Below, piece by piece: positions 28,701-36,415 of a stretch of DNA of 64,000 bases. The DNA is taken from positions 1 to 64,000 of the forward strand of contig NZ_MRYI01000007.1 in NCBI RefSeq assembly GCF_002260525.1. The letters are read 5' to 3'. The stretch's first letter is position 1. The number at the start of each line of letters is the position of its first letter. Position numbers and translations under genes: made by a program. The notes below the pieces were generated by a model. It saw nothing but the letters and a program-made list of their open reading frames with translations. It was not told the origin of the DNA and searched no databases. This DNA is from Hahella sp. CCB-MM4 (GTDB lineage Bacteria > Pseudomonadota > Gammaproteobacteria > Pseudomonadales > Oleiphilaceae).

Positions 28701-28958
28701 GCGCTCCAGATCCTGCGCAATGATATGACTGTATTGCTCAACTTTCTGATCCGGAAAGCCGGTCAGGTTCAAGTCGTGGTTTTCTGCCCATCTCTTAAAC
28801 AAATCCGGCGTTGAAAGCTCGTGCCCTGTATCGGGCGAAGCTGCTCTGATGGTGTTTTCACCCAGTCTGGCAGGGGCCGATTCGATAGATGTCCGGGCGG
28901 CTTCATGTATCTGATCCGGAGTAGCGGGGTTAGGAGCGGAGTGGCGATTGATTTCCAT
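25797..28958 (-). CDS. candidate type III effector, 1053 residues, unknown function
   Basis: Start set at the ATG at 28958, which has GAGGGA upstream; a TTG frame begins 15 bases earlier. There is no signal peptide or membrane helix. An N-terminal helical part (about 1-280) contains EKLNLQEVMG- and LDALNQMKFALKQ-type helices. Two regions of alternating strands follow (about 255-480 and 760-930), separated by a Ser/Pro/Asp-rich low-complexity stretch (about 500-630, including SSSPSPSPPPSPSSSSS). The C terminus is helical. The first gene upstream, 11 bases away, is a CesT-type chaperone, the classic genetic signature of a T3SS effector. I recognise no catalytic motif. It may be a novel effector or a surface/pore protein. 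Confidence 0.78.
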   Translation of the reverse strand: MEINRHSAPNPATPDQIHEAARTSIESAPARLGENTIRAASPDTGHELSTPDLFKRWAENHDLNLTGFPDQKVEQYSHIIAQDLERKNLNEVLSESKSTAGHEAQVKALFEKLNLQEVMGKPIDPGVDLSSAHEVGKLSQAIQDILDSKLDHVQQRVFNANFNPPREKETAIDHLDALNQMKFALKQVNKLAPSKFSKEAVEVVKPLAKHVANRIVQQERQQIKDEILDKIKFLNQSGSSSNLALEMDLGVEILNTPLKATVNLSHKEVAQTSQALGVLRERSSAGKLGFEIKIPVIEAGPSVGASLNLSRTSGRGFDNVSDFVDHFTDCVLDLTLSSPTAAKSARALKQAVASDSEIIFQSDQMKQKLQNFLSSHGEGVSSIDTVSNWRDGNVELALPEARQVPASATYKAKTISYGGFGKFGFTYGDIKGSYEHKHTFLKIKGEASLTSKMLDDEDLLKSRTENFVSKAKDGFFSQLDALKSHLEEIEQAREAETPDSDTSSQGSDRNSVNSPIPPESLADAMSIRSSTSSQDTFYTAKENFNLSDLSDSLSVNSETESFSEQSVTSSTVYYSMDDADSIRWPSSRSFSPSSSPSPSPPPSPSSSSSDESSIISETSRLSSSENQSPFDLVRNQLKEMATTNFEKLLTYESTTRSADTLTKGTGKITEGFRKMVGMPPKYSEPGNKRDMESQIGVKGRASFVEGLTVRHANIFNEFVRTYDGDLEKAREQDPETVLALETMTKHFETPEMKFSKKDFAQIRALERSQPKERSHTSTFEVSLGSTLTAIVEYTRRTMKNNANINYNGTFNQVKVTFKGNVGADSLNKLGDILGNKVPELSNSETLDALAEGGTSVAATRVIIVEYKDDRLNFSRHMQGTEAKVGGGVTIPADSTVTVAGKIAANREQPYKESIGTDNLTYFKTQFDGLVTRKTITDKPKEGDGWEEMVQKYGERLEGLLSSMANPASTTRKQIEELFKTCEPHATEENMEKATQARDDFFSALDQMKAGPGEDGQPTVENLKKDALTAFRTFLYEFKGSVQKDYEKAVKSLS

Positions 28959-28969
28959 GGTCGGCTCCC

Positions 28970-29482
28970 TCAACCCTGAATCCAGTGCCCGTTGCCAGGC
29001 TCTTTACCAGCTGAGGTCCCGGGGGCAGCCTTTGGCTGTGCATCTGCGCCCCTGTTCTCTATTACCAGTGAGATGAAAGTCTTGCTGGTTTCGATATGCT
29101 GAAGGAGCCAATCAGCCAGAACCCCGGGCTGGGAAATGGTGCCGAATGAGCGCTTGTCCATCAGCCAGATCCATCCGGAATCCTGATCCAGAGAAAGGGT
29201 TCCCCCTGAGGTCCCTTGCCAGAAAAGATTGGCTCCAAGAAGGTTGCTGAGAAGCTGATTTTGGAGGCGGCCGGTGTCCTTTGTCTGGTCTTCCTTAATC
29301 GCCTCGGAAAGATTGAATAAGGGCGTAAAAATAATCAGGTGCTCATCAGCAGAGTGCCACTGCAGATTCACCACCAGAGAGTCATTCACTTCAAGGGCAA
29401 GGTAACCGTGTTCATTAAGCTGCAGTGAATCTTCCAGGTTCAACTGCTTCGCCAGATCTGCAATCAGTGTATCGATATTCAT
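28970..29482 (-). CDS. CesT/Tir-type T3SS effector chaperone
   Basis: A 170-residue acidic protein with the small class I chaperone pattern: N-terminal helix (MNIDTLIADLAKQLNL), a beta strand segment with conserved hydrophobics (LALEVNDSLVVNLQWHSADEHLIIFTPLF), helix QNQLLSNLLGANLFWQGT, strands GGTLSLDQDSGWIWLMDKR and a final helix. The length is slightly above average (130-150) because of a Gly/Pro-rich tail. It lies 11 bases upstream of the large effector candidate on the same transcript, so it most likely binds that protein's N terminus and keeps it secretion-competent. Confidence 0.82.
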   Translation of the reverse strand: MNIDTLIADLAKQLNLEDSLQLNEHGYLALEVNDSLVVNLQWHSADEHLIIFTPLFNLSEAIKEDQTKDTGRLQNQLLSNLLGANLFWQGTSGGTLSLDQDSGWIWLMDKRSFGTISQPGVLADWLLQHIETSKTFISLVIENRGADAQPKAAPGTSAGKEPGNGHWIQG

Positions 29483-29699
29483 AGGTTTGGGCCTTTATTC
29501 AGCCGGACCAGGAACCTCGTGATGCCTGCCTGTCCGACCTTTCGGTGGGTTGGTAGCTTCATTCGGATAAACAACTGCATCCACTGGGTCTGTAACAGGT
29601 CGCCGGCGAAAGTTGCCGATAAAAAATTTCGAAACCGTTCGGTTTTGGCCGTTACCAATCGAGGGAAGTCAAAGGCATAACAGGAAACAGGATTGAACC

Positions 29700-30146
29700 A
29701 TGAGTACGACACTGAACAGGCTGATGGCAGAGTTTGCAGAGAAGTACGGATCATCGAACCCGGAGCTGACTCAGGAAGGCTGCTTTGAGTGGCATGTGGA
29801 CGGTAGGCCGGTGCGTTTCTTTGAATCCACCGGGAATGTCTATATGGACGCCGGGCTGCGAAAACTACCGGAGGACAAGCAGGACCGCGGAGACTGTATC
29901 AAAATTGCATTGCAGGCATCGCTGGCAAATGCGGATAGCTATGCTGATTCACTGTATATCGAAGTGGCTGACGATACTTTATGTCTATATCGCTGCGTTC
30001 CAGCGGCAAGCCTCTCATTGCATGAGTTCGAGGGGGTATTCGAATCCTTCATGCATTCCCTGGAATGTCTGGGAGAGCTGACGGGGGCGACGACCTCATA
30101 TGGCTCCCGAGGACCCCAGGCCATGTTGCCCTATGGTCGTCTTTGA
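29700..30146 (+). CDS. YscB-position T3SS chaperone
   Basis: A 148-residue acidic protein, CesT-like: N-terminal helix (STTLNRLMAEFAEKYG), strands (GCFEWHVDGRPVRFFE, NVYMDAGLRKLP), helix CIKIALQASLANADSY, strands SLYIEVADDTLCLYRCV and C-terminal helix. It is the first gene of the sctC operon, the place of yscB in Yersinia virC, where YscB with SycN chaperones the gatekeeper YopN. A SycN-like gene and a YopN-like sctW are present in this window, so the same role is likely. Divergent from the effector chaperone, with 217 bases between for promoters. Confidence 0.72.
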   Translation: MSTTLNRLMAEFAEKYGSSNPELTQEGCFEWHVDGRPVRFFESTGNVYMDAGLRKLPEDKQDRGDCIKIALQASLANADSYADSLYIEVADDTLCLYRCVPAASLSLHEFEGVFESFMHSLECLGELTGATTSYGSRGPQAMLPYGRL

Positions 30147-30211
30147 CCCCCAAATCATACGTTTCCAAATGACTGGATCTAGCGTCTCCAAAATAAAGAT
30201 GGATGTAACTC

Positions 30212-32062
30212 ATGAAATGTAAAAGCCTCATCGCTTTAGTACTGACACTCGCATGTTCACTGGTACTGGCGGCGGAACCGCGTTGGAATGATTCTCCTTA
30301 CGAGCTATATGCCAACGGCGAATCACTGACTAACGTGTTGAAGAATTTTGCCGCCAGTTATGGGATTCCCGTAACGGTCAGCCCCAGGATTGCCGGTGCT
30401 GTTAACGGAAACTTTAAGGGGGATACCCCCCGTCAGTTTTTGGAAATTCTCGGTAAGTCTTTCGAGTTCGAGTGGTACTACGACGGTTCCACAATGCATT
30501 TCTTTCGCGGTGACGAAATTGTCAGCCGCATTATTACGCTGACGAATATCAAGACTTCCCAGCTACGCAATGCTGTTGAGAAAGTCGGCATTTGGGATGA
30601 CCGTTTTAGCTGGAAAGAGATGCCGGATAAGGGGCTTGTCTATGTGTCAGGTCCGACCTCAATGGTTGAGCTGATTCAGGAAACCGCCTCCGTACTGGAA
30701 AGCCAGGTCGTGACACTGCCACGGCGGGATCAGTATTCGATGCAGATGTTCCGCCTGCGCTATGCCACGGCCGCTGATCGAGTTCAGTCTTATCGGGGTA
30801 AGGAGGTGGTCGTTCCCGGACTGGCATCGGTGCTGCGCGGAGCTTTGGCCGCTGGCCAGGGGAAAAGAGGGGATACCACTCTGGGTGGCCCCGTGGGAAT
30901 CCTGGAAGGGAAACAGCGTACCACATCGGTCACTTCAGAGATGCCGGGAACCGGCGAGAAAGCCTGGGTTGAGGCAGACAGCAGAACGAACTCCATCATT
31001 ATCTACGATCGACTCGAACGTATGCCGATGTACAAAGCGTTGGTCCGCAACCTGGATCAGCCTTCTGAACAGGTTGAAGTCAATGTTTCCATCATCACAG
31101 TAAGTGCCACCAATCTCGAAGAACTGGGAGTGAGCTGGCAGGCACGTGATCAAAAGTATGGGGAAATTGGTTATGGCGGGGTGAATGACCAGACGCCTGC
31201 CCCCGGCAAAAACCAGGTTGCCATTCTGGGAGGAGCTGACGCAAGTTTCTCCACGGTTCTGGATTCCGGATTGGATTATTTTCTCGCCAAGGTGGATGCC
31301 CTGGTGCAAGACGGCAATGCCCAGGTGGTGTCCCGGCCTTCTGTGGTTACCAACGAACACCTTGAAGCGGTTCTGGATGACAGCACCACATTCCATGTGC
31401 GCGTGCAGGGGAACGAACAGGTGGATTTGTTCCCGGTCACCGTCGGCTCTGTATTGCGGGTGACTCCCCACATTCAGGGAGGCAATGAGCGTGAGGCCAT
31501 CAATCTGGAGGTCACCATCGAGGATGGACAACAAACCGACAAGGAAGTGGACAACATCCCCGTGATCAAAACCAGCAGTATCAACACCCAGACAGTCGTG
31601 GGCCTGGGCCAGAGTCTGTTGATTGGAGGGTTTTTCCAGGACTACGAGAGTGACACCGTGGGAGGGATTCCCGTGCTCAAGGATATTCCACTGCTTGGAG
31701 TTCTGTTCCGCACCCAAAGTCATGACCGCAAAAAAATGGTCAAGCTGTTCCTGCTGACCCCGAAAATCATCACGGATATCCCCATCGGAGGCCAGGCCGC
31801 CAACGGACGTGAAGTCTATGGATATTCATTTCAGATCGGCAGCAAGGACAAAGATCGCGCCCAGGAAATACTGGAATACTTTGATTCCCGTGGCTTCGTG
31901 ACTTCCATGGAAGAAGTCTCCAGCGAAGGGCAGCCATTTTATTACATCTCCATAGGAAACTATTCCCGCTGTGAGGACACTCAAAGAGTAGCCAATGCAT
32001 TTCCTGCGCCGTTGAAAGGAGACGTGAGCATGATTAACAGCTGTCATCCGCTCACCCGCTAG
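30212..32062 (+). CDS. sctC: T3SS outer-membrane secretin SctC (YscC)
   Basis: A 616-residue secretin with signal peptide (IALVLTLACSLVLAA). N0/N1/N3 ring-building domains follow (ASYGIPVTVSPRIAGAVNG; LRYATAADRVQSY), then the secretin core with VSRPSVVTNEHLEA, a VTIEDGQ segment and the C-terminal LGQSLLIGGFFQD...IPLLGVLFRTQ signature. It forms the outer-membrane ring through which the needle passes. About 80 extra residues after the core (about 533-610) read like a SPOR-type fold (YSFQIGSKDKDRAQEIL...YISIGNYSR). It is the second gene of the virC-like operon. Confidence 0.95.
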   Translation: MKCKSLIALVLTLACSLVLAAEPRWNDSPYELYANGESLTNVLKNFAASYGIPVTVSPRIAGAVNGNFKGDTPRQFLEILGKSFEFEWYYDGSTMHFFRGDEIVSRIITLTNIKTSQLRNAVEKVGIWDDRFSWKEMPDKGLVYVSGPTSMVELIQETASVLESQVVTLPRRDQYSMQMFRLRYATAADRVQSYRGKEVVVPGLASVLRGALAAGQGKRGDTTLGGPVGILEGKQRTTSVTSEMPGTGEKAWVEADSRTNSIIIYDRLERMPMYKALVRNLDQPSEQVEVNVSIITVSATNLEELGVSWQARDQKYGEIGYGGVNDQTPAPGKNQVAILGGADASFSTVLDSGLDYFLAKVDALVQDGNAQVVSRPSVVTNEHLEAVLDDSTTFHVRVQGNEQVDLFPVTVGSVLRVTPHIQGGNEREAINLEVTIEDGQQTDKEVDNIPVIKTSSINTQTVVGLGQSLLIGGFFQDYESDTVGGIPVLKDIPLLGVLFRTQSHDRKKMVKLFLLTPKIITDIPIGGQAANGREVYGYSFQIGSKDKDRAQEILEYFDSRGFVTSMEEVSSEGQPFYYISIGNYSRCEDTQRVANAFPAPLKGDVSMINSCHPLTR

Positions 32063-32127
32063 CGTTTAGAAACAGAAGCTCTTGGAAACAGTCGCCGTGA
32101 AAGCAGCGACTGGGCTAAGACGGCTGT

Positions 32128-32178
32128 CAGGTAAAGCTGCTTATCAGCTAAAGCTGATTGCCAGATAAAGATGAAAAG
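32128..32178. repeat. 17-bp tandem repeat, three copies
   Basis: CAG-x-TAAAGCTGATTGC-type units occur three times head to tail in the 202-base gap between sctC and sctD. The copies differ at several positions. No terminator is obvious here, so sctD is probably cotranscribed with sctC. Confidence 0.75.
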
Positions 32179-32264
32179 CAAAAAGCCACGGTTGGCTTGT
32201 TGGCTTACGAGAGAAACGTGCAATAGCGATCCGGCATTAGCCGAATGATGGGTAAGAACGAGTT

Positions 32265-33452
32265 ATGTCTGACTGGAAACTGAAAATACTCACCGGAACT
32301 CACGCAGGAAGCGAGCTGGATCTGGCTATTGGCACTTATGTCTGCGGCAGTGACGATAACGATGACCTGGTATTCCAGGAACCAAATCTGGCAGCCGCAC
32401 ATTTCTCGTTACAGGTGGAAGAACAACACATTCGGCTCACGCTGCTGCGGGAGGATGGTGTCTTGAGATTGAACGGGGAAGTGTCCGACAAGAATGAGTT
32501 GGTGGTAGAGGAGGTCAGCCCGGTTGATATCGACGGATTTCAGTTTGCGGTTGCCAACGGGGAGGCTGAATGGCCGGAGCCTTCTGTTTCAAAAGCCTCT
32601 GTTTCAGAAGCTTCTATTCCAAATGCCTCTAGTCCAGAAGCACAACTGCTATCTCAAGAAGAGCAACCCTCAAGTATCCCAAAAGACTCTCGTGGGAAAA
32701 GGAAGCTCGCGACTCCGTTACCAAGCCGGACTTGGACTGACACCTTCAATCGAATGAAAGTGGGGCTAGGGGTGATGGGGGCCTGTACCGGATTACTGAT
32801 GATGCTGGCGGTGGGTTCCATGTCAAACGCGGAAAAGTCCAGAGAGGATTCCATCGTTGGAGACAGAATCCATCTTGAATCTGAGGTTACCCAACAACTT
32901 GGGCTTCCCAACGTCAAGGTTGTCCCACTGGCCGACGGTATCAGCTGGCTGGTGGATGGTTATGTCAACAATGTCAGCGAGCTTAACCGGCTGACCCGCT
33001 GGGTCGAGTCCAAGGGCTTGCAGGCAACTTTCAAAGTGAAAGTGACCGAAGAGCTGATCAAAGGGGCTGAGATTGCCCTGACCGCACTGGGCTATTCCAA
33101 CGTTTCAGTATTTAAGAGCGACAAACCGGGGTATCTGGTGCTGAAAGGTAATGTGGATGATGACTCCGAGTGGGAGAAAAACCGCGGCAGGCTACAGGTT
33201 GATGTTCCCGGTGTCATGGGCTTCGAAGACCTGGTAACGGCGGATACCAAGATGGCGCTGGCCCCGTTACCCAACTTGGTGGTGAAAGGAATTTACATGG
33301 GCAAAACACCGTTCTTTGTCCTGAATAACGGGGAGAAATATTTTGTCGGCAGCCAGCTCAATTATGGCTACCGGGTGGAGGAAATCACCCCTCATATGTT
33401 GCAGCTCCGTAGGGGAGACAAACTGATCCAATATCGATTAGGAGTGGACTAG
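32265..33452 (+). CDS. sctD: T3SS inner-membrane ring protein SctD (YscD)
   Basis: A 395-residue bitopic protein. The cytoplasmic N-terminal FHA-like domain (residues about 1-105: WKLKILTGTHAGSELDLAIGTYVCGSDD) is followed by a Ser/Ala/Glu-rich linker with four 5-residue units (SVSKA, SVSEA, SIPNA, SSPEA), a single membrane helix (VGLGVMGACTGLLMMLAV, about 165-185) and a periplasmic part with BON-like domains. It links the SctJ inner ring with the SctC secretin. Length is close to YscD (419). The linker is encoded by a 15-bp tandem repeat (32583-32642) and may vary between strains. Confidence 0.93.
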   Translation: MSDWKLKILTGTHAGSELDLAIGTYVCGSDDNDDLVFQEPNLAAAHFSLQVEEQHIRLTLLREDGVLRLNGEVSDKNELVVEEVSPVDIDGFQFAVANGEAEWPEPSVSKASVSEASIPNASSPEAQLLSQEEQPSSIPKDSRGKRKLATPLPSRTWTDTFNRMKVGLGVMGACTGLLMMLAVGSMSNAEKSREDSIVGDRIHLESEVTQQLGLPNVKVVPLADGISWLVDGYVNNVSELNRLTRWVESKGLQATFKVKVTEELIKGAEIALTALGYSNVSVFKSDKPGYLVLKGNVDDDSEWEKNRGRLQVDVPGVMGFEDLVTADTKMALAPLPNLVVKGIYMGKTPFFVLNNGEKYFVGSQLNYGYRVEEITPHMLQLRRGDKLIQYRLGVD

Positions 33453-33454
33453 GC

Positions 33455-33703
33455 ATGTTAAATCCAATGTTAAAAAACAAACCGGTAGATACCGAAATCA
33501 ATGCGGAAAATATCAGTAAGGATTCCGGCGGGGTACTGCTGAGAAGCGTACTGAATGAACTGACCAACGCATCCGCCGGGGTGCAGCGCAAACTAAATTC
33601 CGGTCTGAATCAGGAAACCTTCAAACGCCACAATGCCTTCAAGGAAAGCATTGACTGCGCAATTGTTGTTCTTGAGCGGACTTGGTCCAGGCTTCAACGC
33701 TAG
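33455..33703 (+). CDS. yscE: needle co-chaperone YscE
   Basis: An 82-residue helical protein starting two bases after sctD. The C-terminal part (VLLRSVLNELTNASAGVQRKLNSGLNQETFKRHNAF) fits the YscE/PscE family of about 66 residues, which binds the needle subunit with YscG in the cytoplasm to prevent premature polymerisation. A second ATG at 33467 could be the start. The position between sctD and sctF is as in Yersinia. Sequence conservation in this family is low, so context carries much of the call. Confidence 0.75.
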   Translation: MLNPMLKNKPVDTEINAENISKDSGGVLLRSVLNELTNASAGVQRKLNSGLNQETFKRHNAFKESIDCAIVVLERTWSRLQR

Positions 33704-33797
33704 GCAGCCAGGAAAGGCTGTCCGTTGAAGGGTTTCCCGCCTGGAAGCGGGGGATCACTCAATTCGATACACAAACATTTTTAGTGAGGAACACACT

Positions 33798-34001
33798 ATG
33801 GCAGAAGTAAACACCAATTTTACCAACATGAGCCTTGAGGACGCGAAGAACTTTGAAGTGCCTGATTCGCCTGAGGCAATGAATGCAATGCTGAAGGATC
33901 TCTACGCGCAGGCTGAGAAGAATGCGATGGAGAGGGAAATCCTGTCCATGATTCACAAGCTGATCATGGATGCGATCAAGAAGATCGGTCAGGCCGCATA
34001 A
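33798..34001 (+). CDS. sctF: T3SS needle subunit SctF (YscF)
   Basis: A 67-residue needle protein: MAEVNTNFTNMSLEDAK, then the helical hairpin around the PDSPEAMNAMLKDLYAQAEKNAM turn and the conserved C-terminal IHKLIMDAIKKIGQAA. Members of the family are 70-90 residues, so this is short. It polymerises into the hollow extracellular needle. AGTGAGGA precedes the start. The 94-base gap before it and the strong start may allow higher expression than yscE. Confidence 0.92.
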   Translation: MAEVNTNFTNMSLEDAKNFEVPDSPEAMNAMLKDLYAQAEKNAMEREILSMIHKLIMDAIKKIGQAA

Positions 34002-34110
34002 CGTCCTGTCGGTGGTTAGGCCCAGGATCATTCCCGGGCCTGGTTATTCCCGTCGCTCCTCCTGTTTCAGAGAGCGCGGCGGGCTATCCGGTAAATCAAG
34101 AGGATTGGCT

Positions 34111-34491
34111 ATGTTATATCCTGAACACATTATCAAGCGAGTGTCGGAAATCGGCGTTCTGGCCTGTGAGCAGGGCTGGTTGCAAGACGCGGAGCTTATT
34201 TTCAGCGGGGTTGCCGCGATTGCCGATGACGTCAACAGTCATACAGCAGCGGGTCTCGGCATGGCTGCTACCAAAATTGCAGCGGGCGATTTTGAAAGTG
34301 GGATCAGGTTGTTGTCGGATAATCTGGCTTCGCTGGACTACGACAATATGGATGCACTGGCCCTACTGGTGTACGCCATGAAGCGGTCTGGCAGGGACAA
34401 GGATGCCGAGGAACTGATTCCGAAGCTGACTAGTCACCCGCAATTCAAGGGATCTCTGGCGGAAGAAATTCTGCTGGCGGCGGAGGGCTAA
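34111..34491 (+). CDS. yscG: needle chaperone YscG (TPR)
   Basis: A 126-residue TPR-type helical protein from the ATG at 34111 (GAGG upstream; the frame is open to 33970 but that part overlaps sctF). YscG/PscG-like features are the N-terminal IIKRVSEIGVLACEQGWLQDAELIFSG and the DYDNMDALALLVYAMKRSGR TPR. Together with YscE it binds the C-terminal helix of SctF in the cytoplasm. Its length is a little above the usual 115. In Yersinia yscH follows; here the next gene is sctI, four bases on. Confidence 0.87.
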   Translation: MLYPEHIIKRVSEIGVLACEQGWLQDAELIFSGVAAIADDVNSHTAAGLGMAATKIAAGDFESGIRLLSDNLASLDYDNMDALALLVYAMKRSGRDKDAEELIPKLTSHPQFKGSLAEEILLAAEG

Positions 34492-34494
34492 CCC

Positions 34495-34914
34495 ATGGAA
34501 GCAGCAGTTGTCGCTGTAGCACCTGATCAGGCGCTACGGAAGGACTTTTCGCAACCGGTTCAGCAGGGTGCGGATGCTCATGAAATCGCTCGCTTCACCG
34601 AAGTGATGGAGGCTGGTCGTCCACATGCCGCTAATAATGTCCAGGTGGTGCATCAAACCTACGCCACCCAGAATATTGATAAGCCCTTTATCAGTCTGGG
34701 AGACACCATCCTGAATAAACTTCAGCAAATGGGGCAGGGCTACCAGGATCGTATTCGCGCACTGGAACAACGCATGAATCAGCCTGTTACGTCTCCGGCA
34801 GAAGCCAATAAGCTGTTCTTTGAAGTCAGCCAGATTTCAATTCAGCAGCAGATGGCGCTCGCGGTGACCAGCAAGGTAAACAAGAATGCGGAAAGCCTGT
34901 TAAGAGCTCAATAA
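34495..34914 (+). CDS. sctI: T3SS inner rod protein SctI (YscI)
   Basis: A 139-residue protein with an unstructured N terminus and the YscI/HrpB C-terminal signature: LGDTILNKLQQMGQGYQDRIRALEQRM, then AEANKLFFEVSQISIQQQMALAVTSKVNKNAESLL. It forms the inner rod/needle adaptor at the base of the needle and takes part in substrate switching. It starts four bases after yscG. The absence of a yscH (secreted YopR) gene between them differs from Yersinia. Confidence 0.92.
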   Translation: MEAAVVAVAPDQALRKDFSQPVQQGADAHEIARFTEVMEAGRPHAANNVQVVHQTYATQNIDKPFISLGDTILNKLQQMGQGYQDRIRALEQRMNQPVTSPAEANKLFFEVSQISIQQQMALAVTSKVNKNAESLLRAQ

Positions 34915-34928
34915 ACTAAAGGTGTGCC

Positions 34929-35735
34929 ATGAAAAAGCGACATATTTGGCGGTTCGGGCTGTGTTTGCTGTTACTGCTGTTAGGTGGTTGCAAAACTGAA
35001 CTGTACAGTGGATTGAGCCAGCAGGAAGGCAATGAGATGTATGCAATTCTCCGCTCAACGGGGTTTAACGTGGAGATGGAGGTGCTTGGGGCAGGTAAGG
35101 ATCAGAATGTACGCCTGAAGTTGCCCGAACAGCAGGTGGCCCGCGCGATCAGCGTGCTGCAGAGACAAGGGTATCCTAAGCAGCATTTCGCCACGATGGG
35201 TGAAATTTTTGCGAAAGATGGCCTTATTTCATCACCCACTGAGGAAAAGGCACGATTCATCTACGCGATATCCCAGGAATTGTCGCACACATTGTCGAGT
35301 ATTGACGGAGTTCTCGTGGCACGGGTGCATGTGGTGATGCAGGAGGGTGACAAGTTCGACAAGAACCCTAAACCCAGCACTGCGTCAGTATTCATTAAGT
35401 ATGTGGAAGATGCCCCAATAGAAACGTTGACTCCAAAGATAAAAGCGCTGGTTTCCAACAGTATTCTCGGCTTGGATTACGACCAGGTCTCTGTCGCTTT
35501 ATTTCCCTCAAGCCTGAAGAGGATTACTTCGCCGGATGAGGCCCAGGGCGGTTACATGATCTATTTGTGGATTAGTTTAGTCGCACTGTTGTTTCTGTTG
35601 CTGGCCGGTGGCGGTTACTACGCCTGGCGAGCCGGTTGGATTACGTTAAATCTCGGGTCTACCAAGGTGCTGCAGGTTCGGGGATCTAAAGTACAACAAG
35701 CAGCACAACAAGCAGTACAGCAAGTTTCAGTATGA
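34929..35735 (+). CDS. sctJ: T3SS inner-membrane ring lipoprotein SctJ (YscJ)
   Basis: A 268-residue lipoprotein with lipobox LLLLLGGC (C21). The YscJ/FliF-type ring-building domains are clear: ELYSGLSQQEGNEMYAIL, QVARAISVLQRQGYP, EEKARFIYAISQELSHTLSSIDGV, HVVMQEGDKF and ASVFIKY. A C-terminal membrane helix (YLWISLVALLFLLLAGGGYY) anchors the ring in the inner membrane. The last 20 residues are Gln/Val/Ala-rich (QQAAQQAVQQV) from a short repeat. It overlaps sctK by four bases (ATGA). Confidence 0.95.
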   Translation: MKKRHIWRFGLCLLLLLLGGCKTELYSGLSQQEGNEMYAILRSTGFNVEMEVLGAGKDQNVRLKLPEQQVARAISVLQRQGYPKQHFATMGEIFAKDGLISSPTEEKARFIYAISQELSHTLSSIDGVLVARVHVVMQEGDKFDKNPKPSTASVFIKYVEDAPIETLTPKIKALVSNSILGLDYDQVSVALFPSSLKRITSPDEAQGGYMIYLWISLVALLFLLLAGGGYYAWRAGWITLNLGSTKVLQVRGSKVQQAAQQAVQQVSV

Positions 35736-36415
35736 ACGGGGAAGCGCTTCTCAGCAGCCAATATCGCCGGCTGATACTGAAGCAGGCACATGACTTTTAT
35801 CGATATCCAAGTGACTACCTCGATATCAGCTGGCTTCAGGATGATCCACATAGGGGAATTATCGAATCACTGCGGGATAAGAAGGTAAGTCGCAAGCATG
35901 TATCCGATTACATTCTGCAGATTTATGGTCTGTCCCCAATGATGGATTGCACATTCGAGCATGCTCATCAGAGGTTTTGTCTGCTCATTAGCGAGTCGTT
36001 GCAAAGACTGGTGTGTCTGGCTGGAGCCCTGGTGTATTCAGCAATGGTTCCAAGGCGGGCGGAAGACGTGGGGCTTTCACCTGATTTGCATCGGTTCGCG
36101 GTGACAAAAGCGCCGTTTCTGGCTAAGAAGCCACCAGAGTATTGTATCGATCAGCCAGTGTCTGACTGGAGCAGCAAGAAAGCCGTGGAGCAGGGCATCT
36201 GTTCTGCAGGTTTGAATATGCTGGCTTGTGCGCTGTCAGATGTGCCTCCATCGGTATACCGCCGTCTGGTATTAAAATTTCCACAGCCATTGGGAACCTT
36301 TTGTGAGCAGGCATTCCAGAAAGAAGTGCCGCCGGAATCCGTGCAGGAAACGCGTCGTCTCATTCTAAAACTATACCGGGAGGTTGATTCATCATGTTCA
36401 CTGTTATTCGACTGA
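35732..36415 (+). CDS. sctK: T3SS sorting-platform protein SctK (YscK)
   Basis: A 227-residue cytoplasmic protein that in the family links the C-ring pods (SctQ) to the inner-membrane ring. It starts MNGEALLSSQYRRLILKQAHDFYRYPSDYLD; the conserved family features are weak, but the length (YscK about 209) and its place between sctJ and sctL support the call. Its start overlaps the sctJ stop (ATGA) and its end overlaps sctL by 22 bases, so the three are tightly coupled. Confidence 0.85.
   Translation: MNGEALLSSQYRRLILKQAHDFYRYPSDYLDISWLQDDPHRGIIESLRDKKVSRKHVSDYILQIYGLSPMMDCTFEHAHQRFCLLISESLQRLVCLAGALVYSAMVPRRAEDVGLSPDLHRFAVTKAPFLAKKPPEYCIDQPVSDWSSKKAVEQGICSAGLNMLACALSDVPPSVYRRLVLKFPQPLGTFCEQAFQKEVPPESVQETRRLILKLYREVDSSCSLLFD

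Noticed and set aside
29483-29699. ExsA-type or Hrp-box promoter upstream of the sctC operon
   Set aside because: No A-rich ExsA consensus or GGAACC...CCAC pair could be found by eye.
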